Source: Litorimonas taeanensis (GTDB lineage: Bacteria; Pseudomonadota; Alphaproteobacteria; Caulobacterales; Maricaulaceae). Taken from it: a stretch of 64,000 nucleotides of DNA. How positions within the stretch are numbered: the first letter of the stretch is position 1; each line of letters begins with the position of its first letter. Of the stretch, positions 16,823 through 26,570 are shown piece by piece. The position numbers were made by a program, and so were the translations under genes. The notes below the pieces were generated by a model, which searched no databases, had not been told where the DNA came from, and saw only the letters and a list, made by a program, of their open reading frames with translations. The stretch covers positions 1,488,001-1,552,000 of the forward strand of contig NZ_RBII01000001.1 in the NCBI RefSeq assembly GCF_003634015.1, written 5' to 3'.

Positions 16823-17923
16823 ATGGATATTCAATCCTATTTCCACGTACCGAATAATTACTTTCTATCTCACAGCGTTGGCTGCTTGCCAAAGACAACA
16901 CAAAGCCGAGTGACTGACGCTTTTTTCTCTCCTTGGCAAAGCGGGGAAAGCTGGACAGAATGGATGCCTTTATTGGAAAACTTCCGAAACAAGCTTGGTT
17001 ATCTACTCGGCACAAAAGCGGCGAATATTTGCCCTCAAACAAATATATCCAGCGCTTTAACGAAAATCCTATACAGCTTACCGTCTGCTTATAAAAAGGG
17101 TACAATCGTCCTCTCAAAGCAGGATTTCCCAACAATTGGTTTTGTTTTAAAACAGGCGGAGCGGAGCGGGTTTACGCTGAAATTCGTTGAAGGAGACCCC
17201 ACTGATATCTCTGGGTGGGCTGATGCAATAGACAGCGACACGTCAATTGTTCACATTACTCATGCCCTATCGAACACTTCTCACCTTCTGCCTGTCAAAT
17301 CCATTTGTACCTTGGCCAAAAAAGTGAATGCCATTTCCATTGTCGACATTGCGCAATCCATTGGCGCAGTGGCCACTCCCCTTGCAGAATGGAATTGTGA
17401 TTTCGCTATGGGGTCTGGCGTGAAATTCCTTTGTGCAGGGCCTGGCGCCTGCTTCCTCTATGCATCAGAGACGATGATAACGCAGTGCGAACCAATTGAT
17501 GTGGGTTGGTTTTCTCATGAAAATCCGTTCGAAATGAATATAGAGAGCTTCCGTTATGCCAATGACGCAATGCGATTTTTCGGCGGTACGCCCTCCCCAT
17601 TACCCATAGTCGCGGCGAATGCAGCGCTGACACTCTGGCAGGAAATTGGGCAAAAAACTGTATATGAGACTATACAAAACCACCTAAATCATCTCACGCG
17701 CTCTTTACCAAATGCGGTAATGATTTCTCCAACAGACCCGGAAAAACGCGGGGCCACCTTAGTTATTAACCCGCAAGACCGCCCCCCCCTTCGCAAAGCG
17801 CTAGAATTAAACGCTATACGCTATGATGAAAGACAGGACGGTTTCCGGTTCTCAGTTCATGGTTATACCCCAGACACGGATGTAAGAACCTTAGCCGACC
17901 TCTTAAACGATGCGCTTGTCTGA
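16823..17923 (+). CDS. Kynureninase-like PLP enzyme (aminotransferase class V fold)
   Basis: 366 residues from the ATG at 16823; an upstream in-frame start at 16775 would overlap the dioxygenase gene. PLP features: Asp175 in SIVDIAQSIGAV and the Schiff-base Lys201 in GSGVKFLCAGPGACFLYA, corresponding to the K-Y-L-N-G-G-P-G region of kynureninases. FFGGTPSPLPIVAANAAL aligns with the R-F-x-x-G-T-P stretch of the family. True kynureninase cleaves (3-hydroxy)kynurenine to (3-hydroxy)anthranilate and alanine; this protein is shorter than the usual 400-plus residues and diverges around the lysine. Its pairing with a TDO-like gene supports a kynurenine-type pathway, yet no formamidase gene is visible nearby. 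Confidence 0.78.
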   Translation: MDIQSYFHVPNNYFLSHSVGCLPKTTQSRVTDAFFSPWQSGESWTEWMPLLENFRNKLGYLLGTKAANICPQTNISSALTKILYSLPSAYKKGTIVLSKQDFPTIGFVLKQAERSGFTLKFVEGDPTDISGWADAIDSDTSIVHITHALSNTSHLLPVKSICTLAKKVNAISIVDIAQSIGAVATPLAEWNCDFAMGSGVKFLCAGPGACFLYASETMITQCEPIDVGWFSHENPFEMNIESFRYANDAMRFFGGTPSPLPIVAANAALTLWQEIGQKTVYETIQNHLNHLTRSLPNAVMISPTDPEKRGATLVINPQDRPPLRKALELNAIRYDERQDGFRFSVHGYTPDTDVRTLADLLNDALV

Positions 17924-18098
17924 TATTCCAAATGGGGCGGCCTTAGCATCGCCTCATTCAGAGATTTGGGCTTAAAAAATCAAACTGACGACCAGACGGA
18001 ATTCAAAGCGGTATAAAGCCATTTCAATTTCAACCCTATACACTGACCCCTATATTTCTTAGGTTTAGTGCAAGACCTAAATCGGTTGGGGTAAGTTT

Positions 18099-19976
18099 AT
18101 GTCGATTGAAATTAAAGCAACAGCCTCTTTGCGTGCGTTGCTTGATGCGTGTCTTTCTCGGCATTTTGGCGTAGATGATCCTGAATTTCACAGCTTCATA
18201 GAAAAAAACGCAGAATATACCGAACTCAGCACGGGGGAATACCTCGTGAAAGAAGGCGATCAAACAAGCGAGGTTTACTTCCTTCTGACGGGTCATTTAC
18301 GCGCTTTAAAAAACACGCCGACAGGCACAGTGATATTGGGAGAAATTGGGCGGGGCGAAACAATTGGCGAATTAGCCCTCTTCACTGGAAAACCTCGTAG
18401 CGCTGATGTGATTGCCATTCGTGATAGCGTAGCGGTCAAAATCACTCGCGAAGTTTTAGAAAAAGCCATTAAGAAAAAACCACATGTGGCCATAAAGGTT
18501 ACACGCCAGATTATTGAGCGCTTCGAAGAAACTAATAACCTTCAGAACCCCCCAACCATTCCCGTTAACATCACTTTTTTACCCATTACGGACGGCGTGG
18601 ATGTAGATAGTCTAACAGAATTACTCGCGGAAATACGTGGACAAAAAGGTGATGATGTTTGCCTGATTGATAATGGCTTTATCACTGAAACCTTCGGGCC
18701 ATTAGATAAGCCAGATATCGCCTTCCCGCGCGGTACAGTCTCGCTGGGCATTAGTGATTTAGAGCTGAAATTTGATAGTCTTTATATGATAGCGGATTCG
18801 AATGACAGCGCTTGGCCACAAACGGCCATTCACCATTCCGATGAAGTTGTATTAATAGCAGACGCGACAGCCAATCCGAACATCACAGAACTTGAGAAAG
18901 AGCTTCTAGCAGCCCATAAAAACCTCCGCGTCCAAACCACCTTGGTCTTAATACACCCCGAAGGCACGAAATCCCCCAAAGACACGGCCAAATGGCTTGA
19001 TGACCGAAGTGTTTCGCGTCACATTCATATTCGCCGCAATCATCGCCCAGATTATGAACGCCTTAGCCGCATTCTCTCAGGCCGCGCGATTGGCCTCGTA
19101 TTAGCTGGCGGCGGTGCCAGAGGTTTGACACATTTAGGCACGCTGGCCGCTCTTGATGAAGCCGGGTTAGTGTTTGATTTTGTCGGCGGCACAAGTGCTG
19201 GCGCTATTATGGGGTCCTTCGCCGCAATGGATGTTCACGGCGCAAAAATTGAAGAGCGCACACGCGACATTTTCTTAAACTCTCCTTTTGGCGATATCAC
19301 TTCTGACTATAATAAAATCCCCTATCTTTCCTTGATTAAAGGCCAACGCGCCCATGCCGCTATGGAACAAAATATCAAAGATAACGGCTATGAAAATATG
19401 GATATGGAAGATAGCTGGAAAACATTCTTTGTTATCGCTTCCAATTTCACAACGCATAAAGAACAGGTTCTGACGCGCGGAAAAATGTCGACCAATGTTG
19501 TTGCCAGTGCCTCAATCCCCGGCGTCATGCCGCCGACCCTGATTGACGGCGAATTAATTTATGATGGCGGCAGTTTTAATAACTTCCCTATCGACCATAT
19601 GCGCCAATTGGGGGCACGCTATATTATTGGCGTCGACCTTTTATCCGATAAAATTTTCAAACATGAAATGGAGCAAGCGCCGAGTTCGTTAGCCGCGCTT
19701 CGAGACCGTTTCCGACCGAAAAAGAAACGGCGTTATCGTTTGCCGCCATTGCCTGCCACCTTGCTCGCAGCGACAGTTGTGACATCCATTGCTCGACAAA
19801 AAGAATTACGCGAACATGTTGATATCTTATTTCAACCCCCGACCAGCGGTATTACTCTATTAGATTGGAGTAAGTATGATGAGGCCTTCCAAGCGGGTAA
19901 GGATCATGCCTTAGAGGTGCTTGCTAATCTTGACGCGCTCACACTTAAAAACTTCAAAAACACAAAACCAAATTGA
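18099..19976 (+). CDS. Cyclic-nucleotide-binding patatin-like phospholipase (NTE type)
   Basis: 625 residues. The N-terminal cNMP-binding domain (about 20-145) has the phosphate-binding cassette ending GELALFTGKPRSADV. A middle linker (150-325) follows, then a patatin hydrolase domain from about 330. The oxyanion loop GGGARGLTH (337-345), nucleophile elbow GTSAG with Ser366, and catalytic dyad partner Asp489-Gly-Gly are all intact. Neuropathy-target-esterase-like enzymes deacylate (lyso)phospholipids at the cytoplasmic membrane face; the sensor domain suggests allosteric or structural control. ASIPGVMPP and the C-terminal basic segment RPKKKRRYR are notable. It stands alone, 175 nt after the kynureninase-like gene; the next gene starts 19 nt downstream. 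Confidence 0.9.
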   Translation: MSIEIKATASLRALLDACLSRHFGVDDPEFHSFIEKNAEYTELSTGEYLVKEGDQTSEVYFLLTGHLRALKNTPTGTVILGEIGRGETIGELALFTGKPRSADVIAIRDSVAVKITREVLEKAIKKKPHVAIKVTRQIIERFEETNNLQNPPTIPVNITFLPITDGVDVDSLTELLAEIRGQKGDDVCLIDNGFITETFGPLDKPDIAFPRGTVSLGISDLELKFDSLYMIADSNDSAWPQTAIHHSDEVVLIADATANPNITELEKELLAAHKNLRVQTTLVLIHPEGTKSPKDTAKWLDDRSVSRHIHIRRNHRPDYERLSRILSGRAIGLVLAGGGARGLTHLGTLAALDEAGLVFDFVGGTSAGAIMGSFAAMDVHGAKIEERTRDIFLNSPFGDITSDYNKIPYLSLIKGQRAHAAMEQNIKDNGYENMDMEDSWKTFFVIASNFTTHKEQVLTRGKMSTNVVASASIPGVMPPTLIDGELIYDGGSFNNFPIDHMRQLGARYIIGVDLLSDKIFKHEMEQAPSSLAALRDRFRPKKKRRYRLPPLPATLLAATVVTSIARQKELREHVDILFQPPTSGITLLDWSKYDEAFQAGKDHALEVLANLDALTLKNFKNTKPN

Positions 19977-19995
19977 AACGAGGATTTTGGGCACA

Positions 19996-21354
19996 ATGTT
20001 CAACAAACCAAAAATAATGATGCGTTGCCAATATATCAGTGGATTTACTGTGGCCGCCTTTATGGCGACTATGACCATGCCCACAACAGCGCATGCCGGT
20101 AGTTTTCAAATTAATGAGAACTCCGCCATTGACCTAGGGCGAGCGAATTCTGGCCGCGTCACACAAACGCAGGACGCCTCTATCGCCTATGGAAACCCTG
20201 CGCTCATGACGCAATTTAAACGCCTGACAATTACGAGTACGCTGAGCTATATTGATGGGAAAGGTGAGTTTGTCGACCTGGGCTCTACGGATGTGTTAGG
20301 GCAGCCATTGGGCAATGAACCCGGTGATTTTTTCGACAATGCCCCTGTCCCTGCCTTTGCCCTTGTTTATCCCTATAATGAAAAGCTCGCTTTTGGATTG
20401 TCAGTCAACGCGCCTTATGGCCTTTCGTCAACCTATGAGGCGGGTGATATTCAGCGTTACCAAGCCCTAGGCTCGGCTCTCACAACCATCAATGTGAACC
20501 CTTCTTTTGGTTATGCCCTAAGCGATACGCTCTCTATTGGCGGCGGCATCAGCCTACAATATGCCCATGCAGATTTATCCAGCGCTATTGATTTCGGCGC
20601 TGTCTGCTTTGCACAGCTTAACCCAACCAGCTGCGGCGCCTTGGGCCTTACGCCGCAATCAGCGGATGGAGAATTAGAGATAATCGGAGACGATATTAGC
20701 TTTGGATATAATATTGGGCTCGCTTTCACACCAACGGACAACTTAACACTCGGCGCGCATTACCGCTCTGGCATAGAGCACCGTTTAGAAGGGGACGCAG
20801 AAATTACTGTGCCTGCACAGGCTCAGCCTTTAACCGCCACAGGTGCTTTTATAGACACGCAATGGGGCGCGGGTCTCCCTTTGCCCGGCGTCTTAGAATT
20901 TGGCCTTCAATGGAAGGCAACAGAGGCTCTTATGCTCTCGGCGAATTTCAACCGTACTGAGTGGTCAGATCTCCAATCACTAGATGTTGATTTTGATAAT
21001 CCCGCCCAGCCCCCGACAGGTGAAGAATTATTTTATGATAATTCCAATCGTTACGCAGTAGGAGTTGATTACGCCGTCAGCAACAATTGGACTCTCCGCG
21101 CGGGTTATGCCTTTGATGAAAGTCCGTCCCAGATTGATGCCCCCACGGCCCGCATTCCAGATAGTGATCGAAACATTTTTGCGGTTGGCGCGAGCTATTC
21201 CGGGTGGGATTTTGCTGAACTTTCAGTGGGATATAATCACTTTAATTTCAAAGACACGGCCTTTGACAAGCTTGGCCCTACGAATGACCGCGTTTTGGGT
21301 ACATCCAAAGTCAGTGTGAATGTTTTCGCCATGGGGCTGACGAAATCATTCTAG
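19996..21354 (+). CDS. OmpP1/FadL-family outer-membrane transporter
   Basis: About 452 residues from the ATG at 19996, the first giving a proper signal peptide (FTVAAFMATMTMPTTAHAG); an earlier in-frame TTG at 19921 would overlap the patatin gene. The mature N-terminus GSFQINENSAIDLGRANSGRV resembles the FadL hatch (A-F-Q-x-x-E-x-S-A-x-x-x-G-x-A). Many amphipathic strands follow, with the terminal residues AMGLTKSF. Family members pass hydrophobic substrates such as fatty acids or hydrocarbons across the outer membrane. Nineteen nt separate it from the patatin lipase, so the pair may couple uptake and lipid turnover (inference). Confidence 0.9.
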   Translation: MFNKPKIMMRCQYISGFTVAAFMATMTMPTTAHAGSFQINENSAIDLGRANSGRVTQTQDASIAYGNPALMTQFKRLTITSTLSYIDGKGEFVDLGSTDVLGQPLGNEPGDFFDNAPVPAFALVYPYNEKLAFGLSVNAPYGLSSTYEAGDIQRYQALGSALTTINVNPSFGYALSDTLSIGGGISLQYAHADLSSAIDFGAVCFAQLNPTSCGALGLTPQSADGELEIIGDDISFGYNIGLAFTPTDNLTLGAHYRSGIEHRLEGDAEITVPAQAQPLTATGAFIDTQWGAGLPLPGVLEFGLQWKATEALMLSANFNRTEWSDLQSLDVDFDNPAQPPTGEELFYDNSNRYAVGVDYAVSNNWTLRAGYAFDESPSQIDAPTARIPDSDRNIFAVGASYSGWDFAELSVGYNHFNFKDTAFDKLGPTNDRVLGTSKVSVNVFAMGLTKSF

Positions 21355-21362
21355 CCGTCCCT

Positions 21363-21387
21363 GATTAAGTGCGCGGATTAAGTGCGC
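21363..21387. repeat. Tandem 12-bp direct repeat after the fadL-type gene
   Basis: GATTAAGTGCGC occurs at 21363-21374 and again at 21376-21387 with one intervening base. It is noncoding; no function is evident. Confidence 0.6.
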
Positions 21388-21460
21388 TTTAATTACAGAA
21401 TGCAGTAAGCTACGCTGTCATACGGCTATTGGTTTTTAAATATATTGCCCCTTTAATTAA

Positions 21461-21492
21461 AATGACCCGAGGCGTCTCCGCCCCGGGTCATT
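21461..21492 (-). terminator. Rho-independent terminator of clpA
   Basis: Fourteen-base arms AATGACCCGAGGCG / CGCCCCGGGTCATT with one mismatch and a 4-nt loop. On the minus strand the stem is followed by TTTTAATT, 35 nt beyond the clpA stop. Confidence 0.8.
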
Positions 21493-21526
21493 CTTTAGGT
21501 ATATATCGGCGCTAAACCTTATCAGT

Positions 21527-23863
21527 CTAAGCGTCTTCTTTTGGGTTACCCTCAGGGGACGGCAACCCCTTTGACTTTCCCGGCCCCTCGATATTTTGCT
21601 TGGCAGGTGGAACAATTTTGAAAGTAAGATTTTCTTTCTTTCTGTCCACACCGACTTTGACGAGGCCGCCTGTTTTTAGCTTGCCAAATAAAATCTCATC
21701 CGCGAGCGGCTTTTTGATATATTCTTGGATCGTTCGGCCCAAAGGACGCGCGCCATAACGCTTGTCATAGCCTTTTGTCGCAAGCCATAGGTTAGCGCCT
21801 TTTGTCAGTTCAAATTCGATCTTCCGATCCGCCAGTTGTGCTTCAAGCTGAATAACGAATTTGTCTACAACCTTGCCAATATCTTCTGGCGAGAGCGGTG
21901 CAAATGAGACGACAGCATCTAAACGGTTTCGGAACTCTGGTGTGAAACGACGTTTAATAGCTGCGTCTTGCTCGTCACTTTTTGTTCCACGTCCAAAACC
22001 GATCTCAGCTTTCGCTGCATCAGCCGCGCCCGCATTCGTTGTCATAATGATGATGACATTGCGGAAATCGACTTTGCGGCCATTCGCGTCGGTGAGGAAA
22101 CCATTATCCATGACTTGCAGCAAAATGTTGTAAATATCGGGATGCGCTTTCTCAATTTCGTCCAATAATAAGACTGAATGCGGATTTTGATTCACAGCAT
22201 CTGTCAGCAATCCGCCTTGATCATACCCGACATAGCCAGGAGGCGCGCCGATTAGGCGCGACACGGTATGGCGCTCCATATATTCAGACATATCAAAGCG
22301 GAGTAATTCCAAACCTTGTGTCATAGCCAGCTGCTTGGCGACTTCAGTTTTACCCACACCAGTAGGCCCCGCGAAAAGGTATGAGCCAATTGGCTTATTG
22401 GGTTCACGAAGTCCTGCACGGGCAAGTTTGACCGCAGAGGCGACTTGCTCAATGGCTTTGTCTTGGCCAAAGACCATGCGCTTTAAATCCATAGGCAGAG
22501 ATTTAAGCGCTTTCTCATCATCCCGTGAAATGGATTTCGGTGGGATGCGGGCAATCTTTGCTATGACGGCCTCAATCTCTTTGATATCGATTTTCTTACG
22601 GCGTTTTTTCTCTTCAACCAGCTTTGTACGCGCGCCGGCTTCATCGATTATATCAATCGCTTTATCAGGAAGCTTTCGATCCGTGATATGACGCACAGAG
22701 AGGTCAACCGCGCCTTGTATAGCCGCTGCCGTATATTTCACGCCATGAAACTCTTCAAAATAGGTCTTTAACCCTTGCAGGATTTTCACCGCATCTTCGG
22801 CTGTGGGTTCGCTGACATCAATTTTCAAGAAGCGTCTTGAAAGCGCGCGATCCTTTTCAAAATGCTGGCGATATTCCTTATAGGTAGTCGACCCCATACA
22901 GCGCAGCTTCCCACTCTGAAGGGCTGGCTTTAATAGATTAGAGGCATCCATAGCACCGCCAGATGTGGCACCTGCACCAATTATCGTATGAATTTCATCG
23001 ATAAATAGAACCGCGCCAGGCGTGTCTTGTAATTTCGTGACAACAGCTTTTAACCGTTCCTCGAAATCACCGCGATATCGCGTACCTGCCAATAAAGCGC
23101 CCATATCCAATGAATAGATCGTTGCATCCAAAAGGACGTCAGGCACTTTCTCGTTTACGATACGCCGAGCAATACCTTCGGCAATTGCCGTTTTACCGAC
23201 GCCTGGATCCCCCACAAGAAGCGGGTTATTTTTGCGACGACGCGAGAGCACCATAATACAACGCTCGACTTCTTCGTCTCGGCCAATAAGCGGGTCAATA
23301 TCACCCTCTTTGGCTTTTTGATTCAGGTTGACGGTATATTCTTGCAATGGATCTTTTTGCTTAGCCTCATCGCCATCAAGCTCTTGGCCCGTGCCTAATA
23401 TTGGCTTGGTGACATTCGCTTCGCCGTTCTTTGAAATACCATGACTAATATAGTTTACGGCGTCATAGCGCGTCATGTCCCGCTCTTGCAGGAAGTACAC
23501 GGCATGTGACTCGCGCTCAGCGAATAAAGCGACGAGCGCATTCGCGCCGGTGACCTCTTCGCGGCCAGATGATTGTACATGAATAACGGCGCGCTGAATG
23601 ACGCGGTGAAAACCAGCGGTCGGACGCGCTTCTTCGAAATCCTCAACCGTCAAAGTTGATAAATCTTCGTCTAAATAACGGGTTACATCGGCCCGAAGGG
23701 AATCAATATCGACATCGCACGCCGTAACGACGGCAGCTGCGTCTTTATCATCCAATAAAGCGAGTAATAAATGCTCTAATGTGGCCAGCTCGTGTTTACG
23801 ATCAGTTGCCAACGTCAGAGCACGGTGGATGGTGTCCTCTAATACAGGGGAAAATGAAGCCAT
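21527..23863 (-). CDS. clpA: ATP-dependent Clp protease ATP-binding subunit ClpA
   Basis: 778-residue AAA+ unfoldase that feeds substrates to ClpP. In order: Clp N-domain repeats (about 1-150, binding ClpS), AAA module D1 with Walker A GDPGVGKT (218-225) and Walker B VLFIDE (285-290), no long ClpB-type coiled-coil M domain, and module D2 with Walker A GPTGVGKT (499-506). The EIGFG segment after the D2 sensor region corresponds to the IGL/IGF loop that docks on ClpP, which identifies ClpA rather than ClpB. The last 25 residues are a Pro/Gly/Lys-rich tail. clpS lies directly upstream in the same direction, 108 nt away. Confidence 0.96.
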   Translation of the reverse strand: MASFSPVLEDTIHRALTLATDRKHELATLEHLLLALLDDKDAAAVVTACDVDIDSLRADVTRYLDEDLSTLTVEDFEEARPTAGFHRVIQRAVIHVQSSGREEVTGANALVALFAERESHAVYFLQERDMTRYDAVNYISHGISKNGEANVTKPILGTGQELDGDEAKQKDPLQEYTVNLNQKAKEGDIDPLIGRDEEVERCIMVLSRRRKNNPLLVGDPGVGKTAIAEGIARRIVNEKVPDVLLDATIYSLDMGALLAGTRYRGDFEERLKAVVTKLQDTPGAVLFIDEIHTIIGAGATSGGAMDASNLLKPALQSGKLRCMGSTTYKEYRQHFEKDRALSRRFLKIDVSEPTAEDAVKILQGLKTYFEEFHGVKYTAAAIQGAVDLSVRHITDRKLPDKAIDIIDEAGARTKLVEEKKRRKKIDIKEIEAVIAKIARIPPKSISRDDEKALKSLPMDLKRMVFGQDKAIEQVASAVKLARAGLREPNKPIGSYLFAGPTGVGKTEVAKQLAMTQGLELLRFDMSEYMERHTVSRLIGAPPGYVGYDQGGLLTDAVNQNPHSVLLLDEIEKAHPDIYNILLQVMDNGFLTDANGRKVDFRNVIIIMTTNAGAADAAKAEIGFGRGTKSDEQDAAIKRRFTPEFRNRLDAVVSFAPLSPEDIGKVVDKFVIQLEAQLADRKIEFELTKGANLWLATKGYDKRYGARPLGRTIQEYIKKPLADEILFGKLKTGGLVKVGVDRKKENLTFKIVPPAKQNIEGPGKSKGLPSPEGNPKEDA

Positions 23864-23971
23864 TTAATTATCCTTCTTTCTGACTACCAGATTTGGGAAG
23901 GAATTGCCCAAAATCAAGGCGTATATATGTCGGTACTGCAAAATATAGGCAGGTGATTAATCTTTCGACAA

Positions 23972-24391
23972 TTACTCTTTTTCCAAAGTACACTGTAACG
24001 GATGTTGATTACGCTTAGCAGCATCCATGACCTGTGTGACTTTTGTCTCTGCAATTTCATATGTGTACACACCGCAGGTACCGATACCTGTCTGATGGAC
24101 ATTAAGCATGATTTGAGTGGCCTCTTCTGAGGACTTTTTAAAAATTCCCATCAGAATAGAGATAACAAATTCCATTGGTGTGTAATCGTCATTCATCAAA
24201 AGAACACGATACATAGACGGTTTTTTCGTCTTGGGCCGCGCTTTGGTGGCAACACCGCGTTCAGGCGTGTCGTCGCCTGTGTCTCCTTCCTCATTATCGC
24301 CTGCAAGGCGCGGAGAAAGGTCAATATTATATGGAATCAGCGTTTTCATTGGGGTCAATGTAAGGGCTGAGCCAAGATTTAAAAGAGGCAT
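23972..24391 (-). CDS. clpS: ClpS, N-end-rule adaptor of ClpAP
   Basis: Up to 139 residues; the ClpS core occupies the C-terminal 85. [20 protein letters not shown] holds the N-degron pocket Asn-Asp-Asp, and [21 protein letters not shown] the second pocket wall; [10 protein letters not shown] is the usual C-terminus. It delivers proteins with Phe, Tyr, Trp or Leu N-termini to ClpA. Start is uncertain: ATG 24391 or ATG 24349 (MKTLIPYN), neither with a convincing ribosome site. The acidic N-terminal extension ([10 protein letters not shown]) is the segment known to control ClpA engagement. It precedes clpA in a likely operon. Confidence 0.93.
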   Translation of the reverse strand: MPLLNLGSALTLTPMKTLIPYNIDLSPRLAGDNEEGDTGDDTPERGVATKARPKTKKPSMYRVLLMNDDYTPMEFVISILMGIFKKSSEEATQIMLNVHQTGIGTCGVYTYEIAETKVTQVMDAAKRNQHPLQCTLEKE

Positions 24392-24420
24392 AAATCGTAC
24401 AATTGGGGATGATAACGCTC

Positions 24421-25626
24421 TTAATCCTCCTCAACGACCACGGTTCCGTCTATGACAGTCTTATAATCATATTGAAGCACGGCGGAGACAGTAATGGTTT
24501 GCGGACCTGACAGGAGCGAGAGGTTGAGCGCGTTATTCGACGAAACTGGGTTAAAATTTTCCACAGACACCGCATCTACCTGACTTTGATAGGCGTCTAG
24601 CTTAACGGGTATTCTTGTTGCTGTGACAATAATTTCGTCCTCTGGCCCGCCATAGGCGCCTCCGCCGGAATAGTCTTGAACCCTTTTAGCGGCCATTGGA
24701 ACGGGCGAAATTGCAGGTGCCATGACAGCCGCGTCTCTATCCATGACATAGGGTTCAGCCCCTGTATTGCGCCCCGCCCTATTCACAATCGCAGGCTGAG
24801 GGCCGAAACGGCCTGTGCGTGCGGGACGGCCAATATTAAACCCGACAATTTCGCCCAGCTCTGCCTTAGTAATCCGCGCGATCATCTCGGCTTTTTTACG
24901 CGCCTGCGCCGCCGCTTGGCTTGCCGCTTCTTGGTAAAGGGCGTCATAATTAGAAAAATCATATCCATAGAGCGTGGCCGTCTCTACACCCGCTTGTGAC
25001 AAAGCCTGTAATACCGCACCTGTATCATCTGGCGGACTGAGGCGGATAACCATATCTGTACTCACCTCTATCGTCTGAGTCGCGCAAACGGCCTGCTTTA
25101 TACGGGGTTTGGGCGCACGGCGTTTCGTTTTTGTATCGCCCCTATCATCAAGCCGCTTGTTGAAATAAAAGTCATTCACAATTTCTCTATGTCGCTGCCA
25201 AGCTATTTGATTTTCATTTCGGCAAGTTTCGTCATATTCTGGGGAAGAAGAAAGCGCCGTAAAACCCGTTTCCGCAGATCGTCCATCCAGCGTGTTTTGA
25301 ACGGCATTGACGACTTCAGACACTGCGCCAAAAGCCACTGACTCATTTTTATTTTTTGACGATATGCGCGCCGTAATCACCGCTATATCGGGTATCGCCT
25401 TTACTTTGCCTTGGCCAGTGACGACAAGCGGGTCTGCCTTAAAAGGCTTGGGTTGTTCATCGCCATGCTCATATTCTAGCCAATCCGCGTAATCTTCCGC
25501 ATCACCAAGGTCGATGAATATACGTTTATCTTGGACAGGCTGACACGCCGCCAATAGTCCCAAGCCAATGATAGTGCCAATGAAAGCGCCAAAGATATGG
25601 CCCTTATTCACGCGCCCGCTACTCAT
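24421..25626 (-). CDS. SIMPL-domain (DUF541) lipoprotein, copy 1
   Basis: About 401 residues from the ATG at 25626, which overlaps the stop of the upstream SIMPL gene by 8 nt. A longer in-frame start (25782) would run deep into that gene and spoil the lipoprotein signal [13 protein letters not shown]. The mature protein contains a SIMPL/DUF541 domain ([50 protein letters not shown]), with an insertion carrying three Cys and a basic segment ([13 protein letters not shown]). Near the C-terminus [16 protein letters not shown] mimics the TonB-box/plug start of TonB-dependent receptors. Known SIMPL proteins are periplasmic stress-related oligomers; the exact role is unknown. Confidence 0.82.
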   Translation of the reverse strand: MSSGRVNKGHIFGAFIGTIIGLGLLAACQPVQDKRIFIDLGDAEDYADWLEYEHGDEQPKPFKADPLVVTGQGKVKAIPDIAVITARISSKNKNESVAFGAVSEVVNAVQNTLDGRSAETGFTALSSSPEYDETCRNENQIAWQRHREIVNDFYFNKRLDDRGDTKTKRRAPKPRIKQAVCATQTIEVSTDMVIRLSPPDDTGAVLQALSQAGVETATLYGYDFSNYDALYQEAASQAAAQARKKAEMIARITKAELGEIVGFNIGRPARTGRFGPQPAIVNRAGRNTGAEPYVMDRDAAVMAPAISPVPMAAKRVQDYSGGGAYGGPEDEIIVTATRIPVKLDAYQSQVDAVSVENFNPVSSNNALNLSLLSGPQTITVSAVLQYDYKTVIDGTVVVEED

Positions 25627-26452
25627 AGGTAAAGTCCAGAGCAATGGCCGCAGACACAACCTGCATACCCGCTTTGAGGTTGATATCAGTAACAGCGACG
25701 GGGTCTCCGCCTTCAACCAGTTGAGAGCTTTCCCCCGCCCCTGACGTACTAATAACAGGCGGCGCAACACTGCGTTGGTCATAGGTCGCGCGGTAATTGT
25801 TCAAATCAAGCACACCGGTAATATTAGCCCCTGCTGCCGCCGCAAGACGGTCGGCCTTCTGCCGAGCATTTTTAACGGCTAACTCACCAGCCTGTAATTC
25901 AATCTCATCGATATTCTTGATTCGATATCCTTCGAGTTTCAACCGAATAGCACCAGCTTCGGAAAAACGCGCCAAGGCAATCCCCGCGGCATCGGGCGGG
26001 CCACCTGTGAAAGTGAAAGAGAGCGAAGCCTGCTGTGCAATATCCTCGCAAACACGCTTTTTCACACGGGCTTCCCCTTGGCGAAGCGTAGAATTTGTGC
26101 GGTCAGCCTCTTGGTTAAACAATAGACATTCTGGGTCTTTCACCCCAATTGTGTTGACCGAAGCAAAATTAAACTCTGACGTCGACAGCGCCTCGATGTT
26201 TTTCACACCCTCTTGCATTGCATTGACAATATCTGCGAGGGCATTCATCGCAATTTGTGCATCATCATCTTTTTGAATGATGGCGCCAGAAAGAATAAAT
26301 GTGTCAGGCATGACTTCGACTTCGCCAACGCCCGTTACTGACAGTGTTTTAACCGTGTCTTCATTCAATTCGATTTCATTTTGGACTTGGCAGGCAGCGC
26401 TCAATAAAGCCGTCATAGAAATCGCGAAAATCGCCATTTTTTTATGCATCAT
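25619..26452 (-). CDS. SIMPL-domain (DUF541) lipoprotein, copy 2
   Basis: 277 residues starting with a lipoprotein signal (AIFAISMTALLSAACQ, lipidated Cys about 21). The SIMPL fold follows: LSVTGVGEVEVMPDTFILSGAI, then repeated N/A-rich helices (QAGELAVKNARQKADRLAAAAGANITGVLDL) and a final strand pair. It is clearly paralogous to the gene downstream (same domain order, cysteine-containing insert, same lipidation). The two overlap by 8 nt, so they are coexpressed and may form a mixed complex in the periplasm. The second Met (residue 2) is an equally good start. The gene diverges from dacA. Confidence 0.83.
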   Translation of the reverse strand: MMHKKMAIFAISMTALLSAACQVQNEIELNEDTVKTLSVTGVGEVEVMPDTFILSGAIIQKDDDAQIAMNALADIVNAMQEGVKNIEALSTSEFNFASVNTIGVKDPECLLFNQEADRTNSTLRQGEARVKKRVCEDIAQQASLSFTFTGGPPDAAGIALARFSEAGAIRLKLEGYRIKNIDEIELQAGELAVKNARQKADRLAAAAGANITGVLDLNNYRATYDQRSVAPPVISTSGAGESSQLVEGGDPVAVTDINLKAGMQVVSAAIALDFTYE

Positions 26453-26532
26453 TCTTAACTCCCCCTTGGCCTCAACATCTTAAAGTTATGCCTGCATCTA
26501 AATACAGGTCAAGGCGAAAAAGTAACCTTGCG

Positions 26533-26547
26533 TTAACCCTGTTGTAA
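26533..26547 (+). promoter_or_regulatory. CtrA-like box upstream of the D,D-carboxypeptidase
   Basis: TTAA-N7-GTAA (seven of eight consensus bases of TTAA-N7-TTAA), beginning with TTAACC, 24 nt before the ATG at 26571. It is a weak, by-eye match; function unproven. Confidence 0.25.
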
Positions 26548-26570
26548 GGCTTGGTGCCTATCCCGCTATT

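Noticed and set aside
18059-18080. TTAGGT/ACCTAA inverted repeat before the patatin gene
   Set aside because: Six-base arms at this spacing arise often by chance.
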